64,000 bases of DNA. Source: DATEDA01 sp963827595. Its GTDB lineage: Bacteria; Pseudomonadota; Gammaproteobacteria; Burkholderiales; SG8-39. The stretch is taken from contig CAWHBT010000016.1 of NCBI GenBank assembly GCA_963827595.1, positions 62,001-126,000 on the forward strand. The letters run 5' to 3'. Below the pieces are notes generated by a model, which saw only the letters and a program-made list of their open reading frames with translations, did not search any database and was not told where the DNA came from. The position numbers and the translations under genes were made by a program. Shown piece after piece: positions 38,367 to 46,126 of this stretch (position 1 is its first letter; each line of letters opens with the position of its first letter).

Positions 38367-39301
38367 TGGAAGCGCTCAACGTCGGGCTGGCGCTCCTGAT
38401 CCTGGCGCTGGCGCTCTGGACGGTCGTCGCGCGGGACACGTTCGCGGCGGTCGTCGGGTTCGTCGCCTACGGACTGCTGCTCACGCTGGTCTGGGTCCAG
38501 CTGCACGGCATCGACGTCGCGCTGACCGAGGCGGCGCTCGGCAGCGGGCTGACCGGCGCCCTGTTGATCGGCGCGGCGGCCCGGCTGCGCAGGACGGAAA
38601 CCGCGGCGCGCGCCGAACAGCCCGGTCTCACGGTCAGGATCGCGGCCGCGCTCGTCGCTGCTTGCGTGACCGCAGTGCTCGCCGTCGCCGTCCTCGCCCT
38701 GCCCGATCCCGCGCCTACGCTCGCGCCCGAGACCGCCGCCAACATCGCCGCGACCGGGGTCGGCAATCCGATCACCGCGGTGCTGCTCGCGTTCCGGGCG
38801 ATGGACACGCTGCTGGAGGCGATCGTGGTGCTGTTCGCGCTGGTCGGGGTATGGTCGCTCGCACCGGACAGCGCCTGGGGCGGGCGTCCGGGACGGCTGC
38901 AACGCGTCGATCCCGACGGGATCCTCGCCTACCTCGCGCGGGTGCTGCCGCCGATCGGCATCGTCGTCGGCGTCTACATCTTCTGGATCGGGGCGGACCT
39001 CCCCGGCGGCAAGTTCCAGGGCGCCACCATCCTCGCGGCCATGTGGCTGCTCGCCGTGATGGCCGGTCTCGCCGACGCGCCGCCGGTCGGCCGGACCTGG
39101 CTCCGCGTCGCGCTGGTGGCCGGACCGGTCGTGTTCATCGCGATCGGCGCCGCGGGCGTGGCGACGGCGGACGCGTTCCTCGGCTATCCGGACGGCCTGG
39201 CGAAGCCGCTCATCAAGGTGATCGAATGGGCGCTGCTGCCCTCGCTCGCGGTGACGCTTGCCCTGATCCTCGCCGGCGCGCCCGAACGGAGCGACCCGTG
39301 A
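38363..39301 (+). CDS. mrpB: Mrp-type subunit: MrpA C-terminal domain fused to MrpB
   Basis: A 312-residue protein with about nine helices. The first 75 residues match the DUF4040 segment that normally ends MrpA (FAAVVGFVAYGLLLTLVWVQ, DVALTEAALGSGLTGALLIG). From about 190 it is MnhB-like (LPPIGIVVGVYIFWIGADLPGGKFQGATILAAM). The large NuoL-like body of MrpA is missing from the cluster. The ATG at 38363 overlaps the mrpG stop, and its stop overlaps the mrpC ATG. Confidence 0.85.
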   Translation: MMEALNVGLALLILALALWTVVARDTFAAVVGFVAYGLLLTLVWVQLHGIDVALTEAALGSGLTGALLIGAAARLRRTETAARAEQPGLTVRIAAALVAACVTAVLAVAVLALPDPAPTLAPETAANIAATGVGNPITAVLLAFRAMDTLLEAIVVLFALVGVWSLAPDSAWGGRPGRLQRVDPDGILAYLARVLPPIGIVVGVYIFWIGADLPGGKFQGATILAAMWLLAVMAGLADAPPVGRTWLRVALVAGPVVFIAIGAAGVATADAFLGYPDGLAKPLIKVIEWALLPSLAVTLALILAGAPERSDP

Positions 39302-39648
39302 TGGACGCGGCGACGCTGTTCGGGCTATGCGCGGCGGCGCTCGTCGGCATCGGGGTGTACGCGCTGATCGTGAACCCGCAGCCGCTGCGCAAGATCGTCG
39401 CGTTCAACGTGGTCGGCAACGGCGTGTTCGTCCTGTTCGGCGCCATCGCGCACCGCGGCGCCGGGTCCGGCTGGGGCGGCGACCCGGTGCCGCAGGCGCT
39501 GCTGATCACCGGCCTCGTCGTGGCGTTCTCCGCGACCGCGCTCGCGGTCGCGCTGCTGCTGCGGCTGTTCGACACGGCAGGCTCGGCCACGCTGGCGTCC
39601 GACGCGCCGGTGCCGGCCAAGCCGGACAGGGATGCCCGCGACGGGTAG
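39301..39648 (+). CDS. mrpC: Mrp-type antiporter subunit C (NuoK-like)
   Basis: A 115-residue NuoK homologue with three helices: TLFGLCAAALVGIGVYALIV, the NPQPLRKIVAFNVVGNGVFVLF segment, and PQALLITGLVVAFSATALAVALLLRLF with the conserved PQALLITGLV. The ATG at 39301 shares a base with the preceding stop. It is the complex-I-related small subunit of the antiporter. Confidence 0.92.
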   Translation: MDAATLFGLCAAALVGIGVYALIVNPQPLRKIVAFNVVGNGVFVLFGAIAHRGAGSGWGGDPVPQALLITGLVVAFSATALAVALLLRLFDTAGSATLASDAPVPAKPDRDARDG

Positions 39649-39660
39649 CGGGCACCCGCG

Positions 39661-41403
39661 ATGACGACGACGCCCGACGGCCTCCTGCTCGTGCTAGCGG
39701 TGCTGGTGCCGTTCGTGGGCGTGCTCGCGGGATTCACGCTCGGCGGACGCAACGCCCAGCGCGTCGCGATGGTCACGATCCTCGCGGGGCTCGGCATCGC
39801 AATTGCCATCGCGGCGGCAATCGTGCGAGCCGGCGGGGCGCTGGTCTATCTGCTGGGGGGCTGGGCGCCGCCGCTGGGCATTGCCCTGCGAGCGGACGGC
39901 CTCTCGCTCGTCATGATCCCGGCCGTCGCGGTGGTGATCCTCGGCATCGGCGTGTACGCGCGCGCCGATTTCGGGACGCCCGCCGGCGTCCGGGAAGCGC
40001 GGGCCCCGCTCGTGTTCTGGACGCTGCTGCTCGCCATCTGGGGCTCGCTGAACCTGGTGTTCGTGAGCGGCGACCTCTTCACCCTCTACGTCGCGCTGGA
40101 GCTCCTGACGTTCGCGGCTGTCCCGCTGGTCTCGCTCGACGGCCGGCCCGAGACACTGCGCGCCGCGCTCCGCTACCTGCTGTACGCGCTGCTCGGCTCG
40201 GTCCTCTATCTCCTCGGCGTCGTGCTGATGTACGGCGCGTACGGCACCCTGGACATCCCGCTGCTCGCCGAGCGGGTCCGCCCCGAACCCGCGGCGTTGG
40301 CGGCGGCCGCACTCATGACCACGGGACTGCTCGCCAAGACCGCGCTCTTCCCGCTGCATCTCTGGCTGCCGCCGGCGCACGCCGGCGCGCCCCCGGCCGC
40401 GAGCGCGGTGCTGTCGGGCCTCGTGATCAAGGGTTCGTGGTTCCTCGTCGTGCGGCTCTGGTTCGACGTGCTGCCGGGGATCGTGACGCTGCCGTCGGCG
40501 CAGCTGCTCGCGGGGCTGGGCGCGGCGGCGATCCTGGTCGGCAACGTGGTAGCGCTGCGGCAGGAGCGGCTGAAGCTTCTGGTCGCGTACTCGACGGTCG
40601 CGCAGATCGGCTACCTGTTCCTGATGTTTCCGCTGGCGTTCGACGCCGCGGCGGCGGGGCTGGAGCGCGGCGGCGCGTTGACGGGCGGCATGCTGCAGGC
40701 GATCTCCCACGCGACGGCGAAGGCCGCGATGTTCATGGCGGCGGGCCTGATGTACCGGGCGCTCGGCCACGATCGCATCGCGGAGCTGGCCGGGATCGGC
40801 CGGGCGCTGCCCCTGAGCGTGCTCACCTTCGCGCTCGCGGGGATAGCGCTCATGGGTTTGCCGCCGAGCGGCGCCTACGTCGCGAAGAAGCTGTTCCTCG
40901 ACGCGGCGACCGAGACCGGTCAATGGTGGTGGGAGGTCGTGCTGCAGGCGGGCGGACTGCTGACGGCGAGCTACGTGGTGCTGGTGCTCGCCCACGCGCT
41001 GTGGCCCGCCGGCGGACCGGTCAAGCGGCGTGCGCCCGTCTCGCGGCTCGGCGAAGTGGCGGCGCTGGCCCTGGCGCTCTGTTCGCTGCTGTTCGGCTTC
41101 ACGGCGGTCGACGCAATTTCGCTCGATGCCCTGTCGAGCGCATTCACGCCTGCGGATTTGTGGTCGGCGCTGCTGCTCGTCCTGGGCGGCGGCGCGCTGG
41201 CGGCCGGCCTCGCGCGTCGGCTGCCGCCGGTGCCGGTCGGCAAGGCTGTCATCGCGATCCTGCGCCCGGCCCGCCGCGCGGCGGTCGTCGTGGGCGGGCT
41301 GCTCGCGCTGGCCGATGGCATGCTGCGGCAGTGGCCGGTAGCGGGCCTCGCGCTGATCGTGGTGGCAATCGCGTTCGGAGCGGCGCTGATCGCAGGCGGG
41401 TGA
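39661..41403 (+). CDS. mrpD: Mrp-type antiporter subunit D (NuoL/M/N-like)
   Basis: A 580-residue proton-conducting transporter with about 14 to 16 helices. The key acidic residue lies in LYVALELLTFAAVPLVSL. The conserved Lys helix is LLAKTALFPLHLWLPPAHAG and the lysine in VLSGLVIKGSW; RLKLLVAYSTVAQIGY is the broken-helix signature. It is the only large antiporter-like subunit in this cluster, so it would carry the ion path alone. ATG at 39661, 12 bases after mrpC. It ends 15 bases before the convergent hydrolase gene. Confidence 0.92.
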   Translation: MTTTPDGLLLVLAVLVPFVGVLAGFTLGGRNAQRVAMVTILAGLGIAIAIAAAIVRAGGALVYLLGGWAPPLGIALRADGLSLVMIPAVAVVILGIGVYARADFGTPAGVREARAPLVFWTLLLAIWGSLNLVFVSGDLFTLYVALELLTFAAVPLVSLDGRPETLRAALRYLLYALLGSVLYLLGVVLMYGAYGTLDIPLLAERVRPEPAALAAAALMTTGLLAKTALFPLHLWLPPAHAGAPPAASAVLSGLVIKGSWFLVVRLWFDVLPGIVTLPSAQLLAGLGAAAILVGNVVALRQERLKLLVAYSTVAQIGYLFLMFPLAFDAAAAGLERGGALTGGMLQAISHATAKAAMFMAAGLMYRALGHDRIAELAGIGRALPLSVLTFALAGIALMGLPPSGAYVAKKLFLDAATETGQWWWEVVLQAGGLLTASYVVLVLAHALWPAGGPVKRRAPVSRLGEVAALALALCSLLFGFTAVDAISLDALSSAFTPADLWSALLLVLGGGALAAGLARRLPPVPVGKAVIAILRPARRAAVVVGGLLALADGMLRQWPVAGLALIVVAIAFGAALIAGG

Positions 41404-41418
41404 CCGGCCGCCGGCGGC

Positions 41419-42886
41419 TTACCCGGCCCCGGGCCGGCCGCCGATCCCCTGCTCGATCCGCTCGAGCATGTAGGGAAAGAACGGGTTGGACGACATGCGA
41501 ATCAGCGAATCCAGGGTGACGATCAGCGCCCCCACCTCGCCGCGCGCGGCGATTGCGCCCAGGTGGACGCCGAAATACTCCTCCGCGCCCGGGTGCATTC
41601 CGTACAGCGAATCGTTCAGCGGAAACGGCACGGCGACGTGCGAGAGCGAGTAGACCTCGGGCGGGTACGCCAATCCCAGCATGCGCGACTGCTCCGTCGT
41701 CGCGCCGGCCTCCACGATGCGCGCGACGACCTCCCCGGTGCCGGGGCCGGCATTGGTGATGAACGTGGTCCGGAACCGTCGCGGCGGCGCGGGCACCAAG
41801 CGCTCGAACTTGTCTTCGAAGGCCGGGCGCAGCATCGGGCCGAGCCGGGCATTCCGGTTCAGGTCGAACAGCACCAGCTCGCTGCCGTTGGCTGGCAGGT
41901 TGCCGTACAGCGCGGTGATGATCGCCGGGGTGCTCACGGTGAAGTCGACCAGCGATTGGAACGTGAGCACGGGCGCCAGTTCGACGAGGCGGTTGCCGCG
42001 CGCCGCACGTGTGATCTGCTCCTGCAGGACACGCGTCAGCTGCGACGATTCGCGGGCGGCGTTGATCGGGAACGAGTTGTACTTGAACGGGTTGAACTCC
42101 GGTACCACGCTCAGCCACGCCGCCTTCGCGAAGCGCGGGAAGACCGCGGGCCACCCGAACACCCCGGCGAAGCGCGCGAACGCGGTGATGCCGATCATCG
42201 GCGAGATCAGCACGATGCCGATCGGGCCGGGCAAGCCGCGGATCCTCGAGCGCGTCGAGCGCGTACTTCATCGCGAGCGCGCCGCCGTTCGAGAAGCCGA
42301 CCAGGTGCAGGGGCCGCGCACCGCCGGCGCGGCGGCGCGCCTCCCGCACCGCCAGCCGGGTCGCTTCGGCCCAGTCCTCCCAATCGACGTCGGTCAGCGC
42401 CGCGGGTACCGTGCCGTGCGCCGGCAAGCGGATCGCCACCGCGACGAAGCCGCGCTCCCGGTAGCGGCGGGCGATGTGGCGAAGGCTGTACGGCGAATCG
42501 GTCAACCCGTGCAGCAGGACCACCGCGCCGACCGGCTCCCCCGCCGGCGCCAGGACGTACGAGCGGTTCCAGTCGGTGGCGAACTTTCCCGGGTAGATCG
42601 GGCTGCCGTCGAAGTAGCGGTTGGCGCCGACCCGGTCCTCGGGCTCCAGCTTGTCGGTGACGTTCGCCCGCACCTGCGCGAAGAGCGCGTCCTCGGCCTT
42701 GAGGTAGTCGGCCCACTCGAGCTTGGCGAGGTCCTTCGCCTTGAGGTCGTCGGGGCTGAAGGTGTGCCACACCGCCAGCGACGGGCCGCTCTCCACCTGC
42801 CAGATGCGAATTCCCAGCAGGCCCAGCACGGCGACGACGAGCAGCGCCACGAGCAGCTTCAACAGCGCGACTGCCATGCCCCGCAT
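41419..42886 (-). CDS. Membrane-anchored alpha/beta hydrolase (one frameshift)
   Basis: Corrected length is 488 residues. An N-terminal helix (VALLKLLVALLVVAVLGLLG) anchors it facing the periplasm. The hydrolase core has VVLLHGLTDSPYS (oxyanion region), the nucleophile elbow GFSNGGALAMKYA, a late acidic segment and SLSHVAVPFPLND with the likely catalytic His. An extra base near 42240 breaks the frame between LEDPRL and PGPIGIVLISPM. The fold resembles esterases or lipases; the substrate is unknown. It runs convergently to mrpD. Start at 42886, or Met4 at 42877. Confidence 0.8.
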
Positions 42887-42990
42887 CGCTTCGGTCCTCC
42901 CTGATTCTCGGCCGGCATCGTGCCCGATTGCGCCGATTCGCGCTCGACGCCCCGACGCTCACACCGGCGCCCGGGGGCCGCGGCGGGCCG

Positions 42991-43076
42991 GCGGTTGAGG
43001 ACCCGGTGCTCGCCGCCTGGACCCCAAGGACTTGGAAAAACTCACGGGCTTGTGGCACACTTGGCGAGCACCATAA
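42991..43076 (+). pseudogene. Remnant of mtaD 3' end
   Basis: Eighty-six bases align with 9661-9747 at the end of intact mtaD, including GACTTGGAAAAACTCACGGG against GATTTGGAAAAACGCACAGG and the shared CATAAG around the stop. One base is missing near 43015, so the frame is lost. No upstream part of mtaD is present; the sequence before it (42887-42990) is unrelated. It shows the ancestral gene stood next to this ompA copy. Confidence 0.8.
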
Positions 43077-43077
43077 G
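43050..43077 (+). promoter_or_regulatory. Promoter of ompA3
   Basis: TTGTGG (43050-43055) and CATAAG (43072-43077) with a 16-base spacer, the same elements and spacing as before ompA2. The spacer between them differs in the two copies, which supports selection on the hexamers. Confidence 0.5.
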
Positions 43078-43103
43078 AAGGGCTTGGCTTGGCGCTAGCC
43101 GGG

Positions 43104-43124
43104 CCAGAGGAATCCAGGCTCTGG
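43104..43124 (+). promoter_or_regulatory. Leader stem-loop of ompA3 mRNA
   Basis: CCAGAG (43104-43109) and CTCTGG (43119-43124) form the same hairpin as before ompA2, 25 bases before the ATG. Confidence 0.5.
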
Positions 43125-43149
43125 CGTCATATTTGAAAGGGGAAAACGG

Positions 43150-43851
43150 ATGCTTACCTTCAAACGGCAGGGGCTGGTCGCGACGGCCGCTCTTGCGCTC
43201 GGCCTTGCTTCAGCCGGCTCGGCTCTCGCCCAGCAAGGGCGCAGCACCGAGGGTTACCTCGTCGACGGACGCAACGAGATCGTCAAGGACCCCTACAACC
43301 TCTGCTGGCGGCGGGGCACCTGGACGCCGGCGCTCGCCCACTGCGAGTGCGACCCCGATCTGATTCCGCGGGACATATGCTTCCCGCCGCCGCCGAAGCC
43401 GGCGGCCGCGCCGCCGCCGCCCCCGCCACCGGTGCCGGTCGCGCCGGCGCCCCCGCCGAAGCCGGTCACCGAGAAGGTCACGTTCGCGGCCGACGTGCTG
43501 TTCGATTTCGATCAGGCGACGCTGAAGCCGGAAGGCAAGCAGAAGCTCGACGAGCTCGTCAGCAAGCTGCAAGGGGTCGCGCTCGAGGTGATCATCGCGA
43601 TCGGTCACACCGACCCGATCGGCGACCTCGGGTACAACCAGAAGCTGTCGGTGCGCCGCGCGGAAGCCATCAAGGCGTACCTGGTGAGCAAGGGGATGGA
43701 GCCCAACCGGATCTACACCGAGGGCAAGGGCCCCTCGCAGCTCGTCAAGACATGCCAGCGGAAGGACTTCAAGACGTTCCAGGAGTACGTCGCGTGCAAC
43801 CAGCCGAACCGCCGCACCGAGATCGAGGTGGTGGGGACGCGGACCAAGTAG
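43150..43851 (+). CDS. ompA: OmpA-family outer-membrane protein, copy 3
   Basis: A 233-residue protein, near-identical to copy 2 through the signal peptide (MLTFKRQGLVATAALALGLA), Cys-rich head (CWRRGTWTPALAHCECDPD) and Pro linker. The OmpA domain (LFDFDQATLKPEG, VIIAIGHTDPIG, LSVRRAEAIKAYLVSKG) is more diverged. It retains the Cys-bounded insertion (KTCQRKDF to YVACNQPNRR) that copy 2 lacks. It tethers outer membrane and peptidoglycan. It has its own promoter and terminator and is followed by ubiG, the usual betaproteobacterial neighbour, so this is probably the ancestral locus. Confidence 0.93.
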   Translation: MLTFKRQGLVATAALALGLASAGSALAQQGRSTEGYLVDGRNEIVKDPYNLCWRRGTWTPALAHCECDPDLIPRDICFPPPPKPAAAPPPPPPPVPVAPAPPPKPVTEKVTFAADVLFDFDQATLKPEGKQKLDELVSKLQGVALEVIIAIGHTDPIGDLGYNQKLSVRRAEAIKAYLVSKGMEPNRIYTEGKGPSQLVKTCQRKDFKTFQEYVACNQPNRRTEIEVVGTRTK

Positions 43852-43870
43852 TCGGTCGACGCGCGCCGCG

Positions 43871-43900
43871 AGAAGCCCTGCCTCGGCAGGGCTTCTTGCT
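43871..43900 (+). terminator. Rho-independent terminator of ompA3
   Basis: AGAAGCCCTGC pairs with GCAGGGCTTCT around CTCG, followed by TGCTTTT. The core is shared with the ompA2 terminator. Confidence 0.85.
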
Positions 43901-43981
43901 TTTGGGGCCAGCGCGTTCGCGCCTGACCGGCTCCGGGGCCGGCATTTGACGGTTTCTGCCCCGGCAGGCATCGTCCGGACC

Positions 43982-44695
43982 ATGACCGAGACGCCGACCA
44001 ACGTCGATCCGAAGGAGCTCGCCAAGTTCAGCGAGCTCGCGCATCGCTGGTGGGATCCTGCCGGCGAGTTCCGGCCGCTTCACGAGATCAACCCGCTGCG
44101 CCTCGCATGGATCGACGGGAAAGCGCGACTCGCCGGCAAGCGCGTCCTCGACGTCGGCTGCGGCGGCGGCGTTCTCGCCGAGGCGATGGCACGCGCCGGC
44201 GCGCGCGTGACCGGCATCGATCTCGCCGAGAAGCCGCTGCGGGTCGCGCAGCTCCACCGGCTCGAATCCGGCCTCGCGATCGACTACGCGCTGGTTTCGC
44301 CCGAGGACCTCGCGGCGCGCGAGCCCGGCCGCTACGACGTCGTCACTTGCATGGAAGTGCTCGAGCACGTTCCCGACCCGGCGAGCACCGTGCGTGCCTG
44401 CGCGCGTCTCGCCAAGGCGGGCGGGGACGTATTCTTCGCCACCATCAACCGCAACCCGAAGTCCTACCTGCTGGCCGTGATCGGCGCCGAGTACGTGCTC
44501 CGCCTGCTGCCGAAAGGCACCCACGACTACGCGAAATTCATCAAGCCATCGGAGCTCTCGCGCTGGGCGCGCGAGGCCGGGCTCGACGTCGAGCGCCTGG
44601 TCGGGATGACGTACAACCCGCTCACCCGGATCTACGCGCTCGGCCGGGACACGGACGTCAACTACATCGTCCACGCCAGGCGGGGGCCGGGATGA
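43982..44695 (+). CDS. ubiG: Ubiquinone biosynthesis O-methyltransferase
   Basis: A 237-residue SAM-dependent methyltransferase. It starts MTETPTNVDPKELAKFSELA and has the UbiG segment RWWDPAGEFRPLHEINPLRL, the SAM-binding VLDVGCGGGVLAEAMARAGA and TCMEVLEHVPDPAS. It catalyses both O-methylations in ubiquinone synthesis at the inner membrane. Its stop overlaps the gph start (ATGA), as in related genomes. The ATG at 43982 is preferred over an in-frame upstream ATG at 43946 because it matches the family start. Confidence 0.95.
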   Translation: MTETPTNVDPKELAKFSELAHRWWDPAGEFRPLHEINPLRLAWIDGKARLAGKRVLDVGCGGGVLAEAMARAGARVTGIDLAEKPLRVAQLHRLESGLAIDYALVSPEDLAAREPGRYDVVTCMEVLEHVPDPASTVRACARLAKAGGDVFFATINRNPKSYLLAVIGAEYVLRLLPKGTHDYAKFIKPSELSRWAREAGLDVERLVGMTYNPLTRIYALGRDTDVNYIVHARRGPG

Positions 44696-45354
44696 CGATC
44701 CGCGCGGTCCTGTTCGATCTGGACGGGACGCTCGCCGACACGGCGCCGGATCTGGCGGCAGCGCTGAACCACCTCCTCGCCGAACACCGGCGCCCACCGG
44801 TGTCGCTCGAGCGGGCGCGGCCGGTCACCTCGAGCGGCGCGCGCGGGATGCTCCAGGTCGGGTTCGGGATCGATCCCCAGGATCCTGCGTACGAGGGTCT
44901 GAAGGCGCGGTTCCTGGACCTGTACGCGGAGCGGATCTGCGCCGAGACGCGACTGTTCGACGGCGTTGCCGAGCTGCTGGCCGCGCTCGAGGGGCGCGGC
45001 CTCGCGTGGGGCGTCGTGACCAACAAGCCCGAGCGCTTCACGGTGCCGCTGCTCGAGGCGCTCGCGCTGCGCGCTCGCGCCGCCTGCGTGGTGGGGGGCG
45101 ACACCGCCGAGCGGGCGAAGCCGCACCCTGATCCGCTGCTGCACGCCGTACAAGCGCTCGGGATCGCGGCTGCGCGCTGCCTCTACGTCGGCGACGACGT
45201 GCGCGACGTCCAGGCGGCGCGCGCGGCGGGGATGCCGGTCATCGCTGCCGCGTACGGCTACCTCGGCGAGGGCGGCGACCCGCGCGCGTGGGGTGCCGAC
45301 GCGGTGGTCGGGCACCCGCTCGAAGTCTTGAACCACCTCGATTCACCCCTATAA
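44692..45354 (+). CDS. gph: Phosphoglycolate phosphatase (HAD family)
   Basis: A 220-residue HAD hydrolase. Motif I is FDLDGTLADTAPDLA, motif II VVTNKPE, motif III the Lys in AKPHPDPLLHA, and motif IV YVGDDVRDVQAARAAG. It dephosphorylates 2-phosphoglycolate or similar small phosphates in the cytoplasm. The start overlaps the ubiG stop. Its own stop TAA lies inside the TATAAT of the ssrA promoter, so the genes abut with no spacer. Confidence 0.93.
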   Translation: MTIRAVLFDLDGTLADTAPDLAAALNHLLAEHRRPPVSLERARPVTSSGARGMLQVGFGIDPQDPAYEGLKARFLDLYAERICAETRLFDGVAELLAALEGRGLAWGVVTNKPERFTVPLLEALALRARAACVVGGDTAERAKPHPDPLLHAVQALGIAAARCLYVGDDVRDVQAARAAGMPVIAAAYGYLGEGGDPRAWGADAVVGHPLEVLNHLDSPL

Positions 45355-45355
45355 T
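45328..45355 (+). promoter_or_regulatory. Promoter of ssrA, inside the 3' end of gph
   Basis: TTGAAC (45328-45333), 16 bases, then a perfect TATAAT (45350-45355). Transcription would start near 45362, leaving a leader of about 50 bases removed in processing. A strong vegetative promoter is expected for tmRNA. Confidence 0.75.
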
Positions 45356-45412
45356 GCGCGTACGCGGGTCGCTTGCGACCCGCGGTTAGTTGTCGTGCGA
45401 AGCACACCCCTT

Positions 45413-45806
45413 GGGGGCGACCTGGTTTCGACGTGGGTTGCGAAGCAGCGCAGGGCATGCCGAGGACCAGTTCCCTCGTAAATCCACTGGAAACCTACAA
45501 ACGCCAACGACGAGCGTTTCGCTCTCGCCGCCTAACACCGGCGAGACGCTGCACTAGCCTGCTGATGGGCTAGGCCCGGGGAGCGAGGGCGGCGCAAGCC
45601 AAGCTCGCTCAGCGGGTGCAGCGCCATTCACATCAGCCCCTCCGCCCGGTCTGGCCGCTTGGCCGGGTGGATCCGTCGAAGCGGCTGGCCAAGCGTCAGC
45701 CCGCCGGCCGGCGGGCGCGAGGCGAGATCCAAATGGCCAGGCTAAGCATGTAGTCCTGACTGTGGACAGCTTGCGGACGCGGGTTCGATTCCCGCCGCCT
45801 CCACCA
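45413..45806 (+). ncRNA. ssrA: Transfer-messenger RNA (tmRNA)
   Basis: The 394-base RNA starts GGGGGCGACC and ends CGCCTCCACCA. The two ends pair over seven base pairs as a tRNA acceptor stem with encoded CCA, and GGGTTCGATTCCC near 45781 is the T arm. The tag frame GCC AAC GAC GAG at 45503 encodes ANDERFALAA and stops with TAA at 45533-45535. It rescues stalled ribosomes with SmpB and marks the nascent chain for proteolysis; the LAA-type end is the recognised degron. Its own promoter and terminator flank it. Confidence 0.97.
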
Positions 45807-45811
45807 ACATG

Positions 45812-45840
45812 AAAACGGCCCTTTCGCGGGGCCGTTTTCG
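45812..45840 (+). terminator. Terminator of ssrA
   Basis: AAAACGGCCC (45812-45821) pairs perfectly with GGGCCGTTTT (45829-45838) around a seven-base loop. The symmetric A and T tracts make it potentially bidirectional. Confidence 0.9.
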
Positions 45841-46126
45841 TACCGCCCTTCATCAGTTCCTCGGGGCCACTGCGCAGCAGCGCGGGCACACTGGTGAGGG
45901 AGAGAATCCGGGTTATCTCGGGCGCGCGCTGGACCCGCCCGTCGCGCGCCACGACGCGGAGGTTGCCGCGCGCAGTGCGGAGCAGCGCGTCGGGCGCTCC
46001 GCTCGCGGCAAGCTCCAGGTCGAGATCGAAACGCCCGGTGAGCGCGTGGTTCTCCCTGGCGAGGCACTCCGCCGCCTGCGCAAGATCCTTGAAGGCGTAG
46101 GCTATCCTGCCGGTCCATGACCGCAA
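45841..46126 (-). pseudogene. Fragment of an AsmA/DUF3971-type protein
   Basis: On the minus strand about 95 codons read AQAAECLARENHALTGRFDL, then DLELAASGAPDALLRTARGN, LRVVARDGRVQRAPEITRIL and VPALLRSGPEELMKG. The ALTGRFDLDLELAASGAPD...ARDGRVQRAPEITRIL pattern is characteristic of the C-terminal region of large AsmA-like envelope proteins. It has no proper N-terminus and runs straight into the ssrA terminator. It also overlaps by 10 bases the divergent start of the intact AsmA-like gene at 46117. It is best read as a decayed remnant beside the tmRNA gene. Confidence 0.55.

Larger units (their letters stand above)
42991..43896 (+). repeat. Duplicated block, right copy: mtaD remnant, promoter, ompA3, terminator
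   Basis: Direct-repeat partner of 9661-10556. It holds the decayed last 29 codons of mtaD, then promoter, leader hairpin, ompA3 and terminator in the same order. Immediately after it come ubiG and gph, which normally follow mtaD or ompA in related bacteria. Confidence 0.85.
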
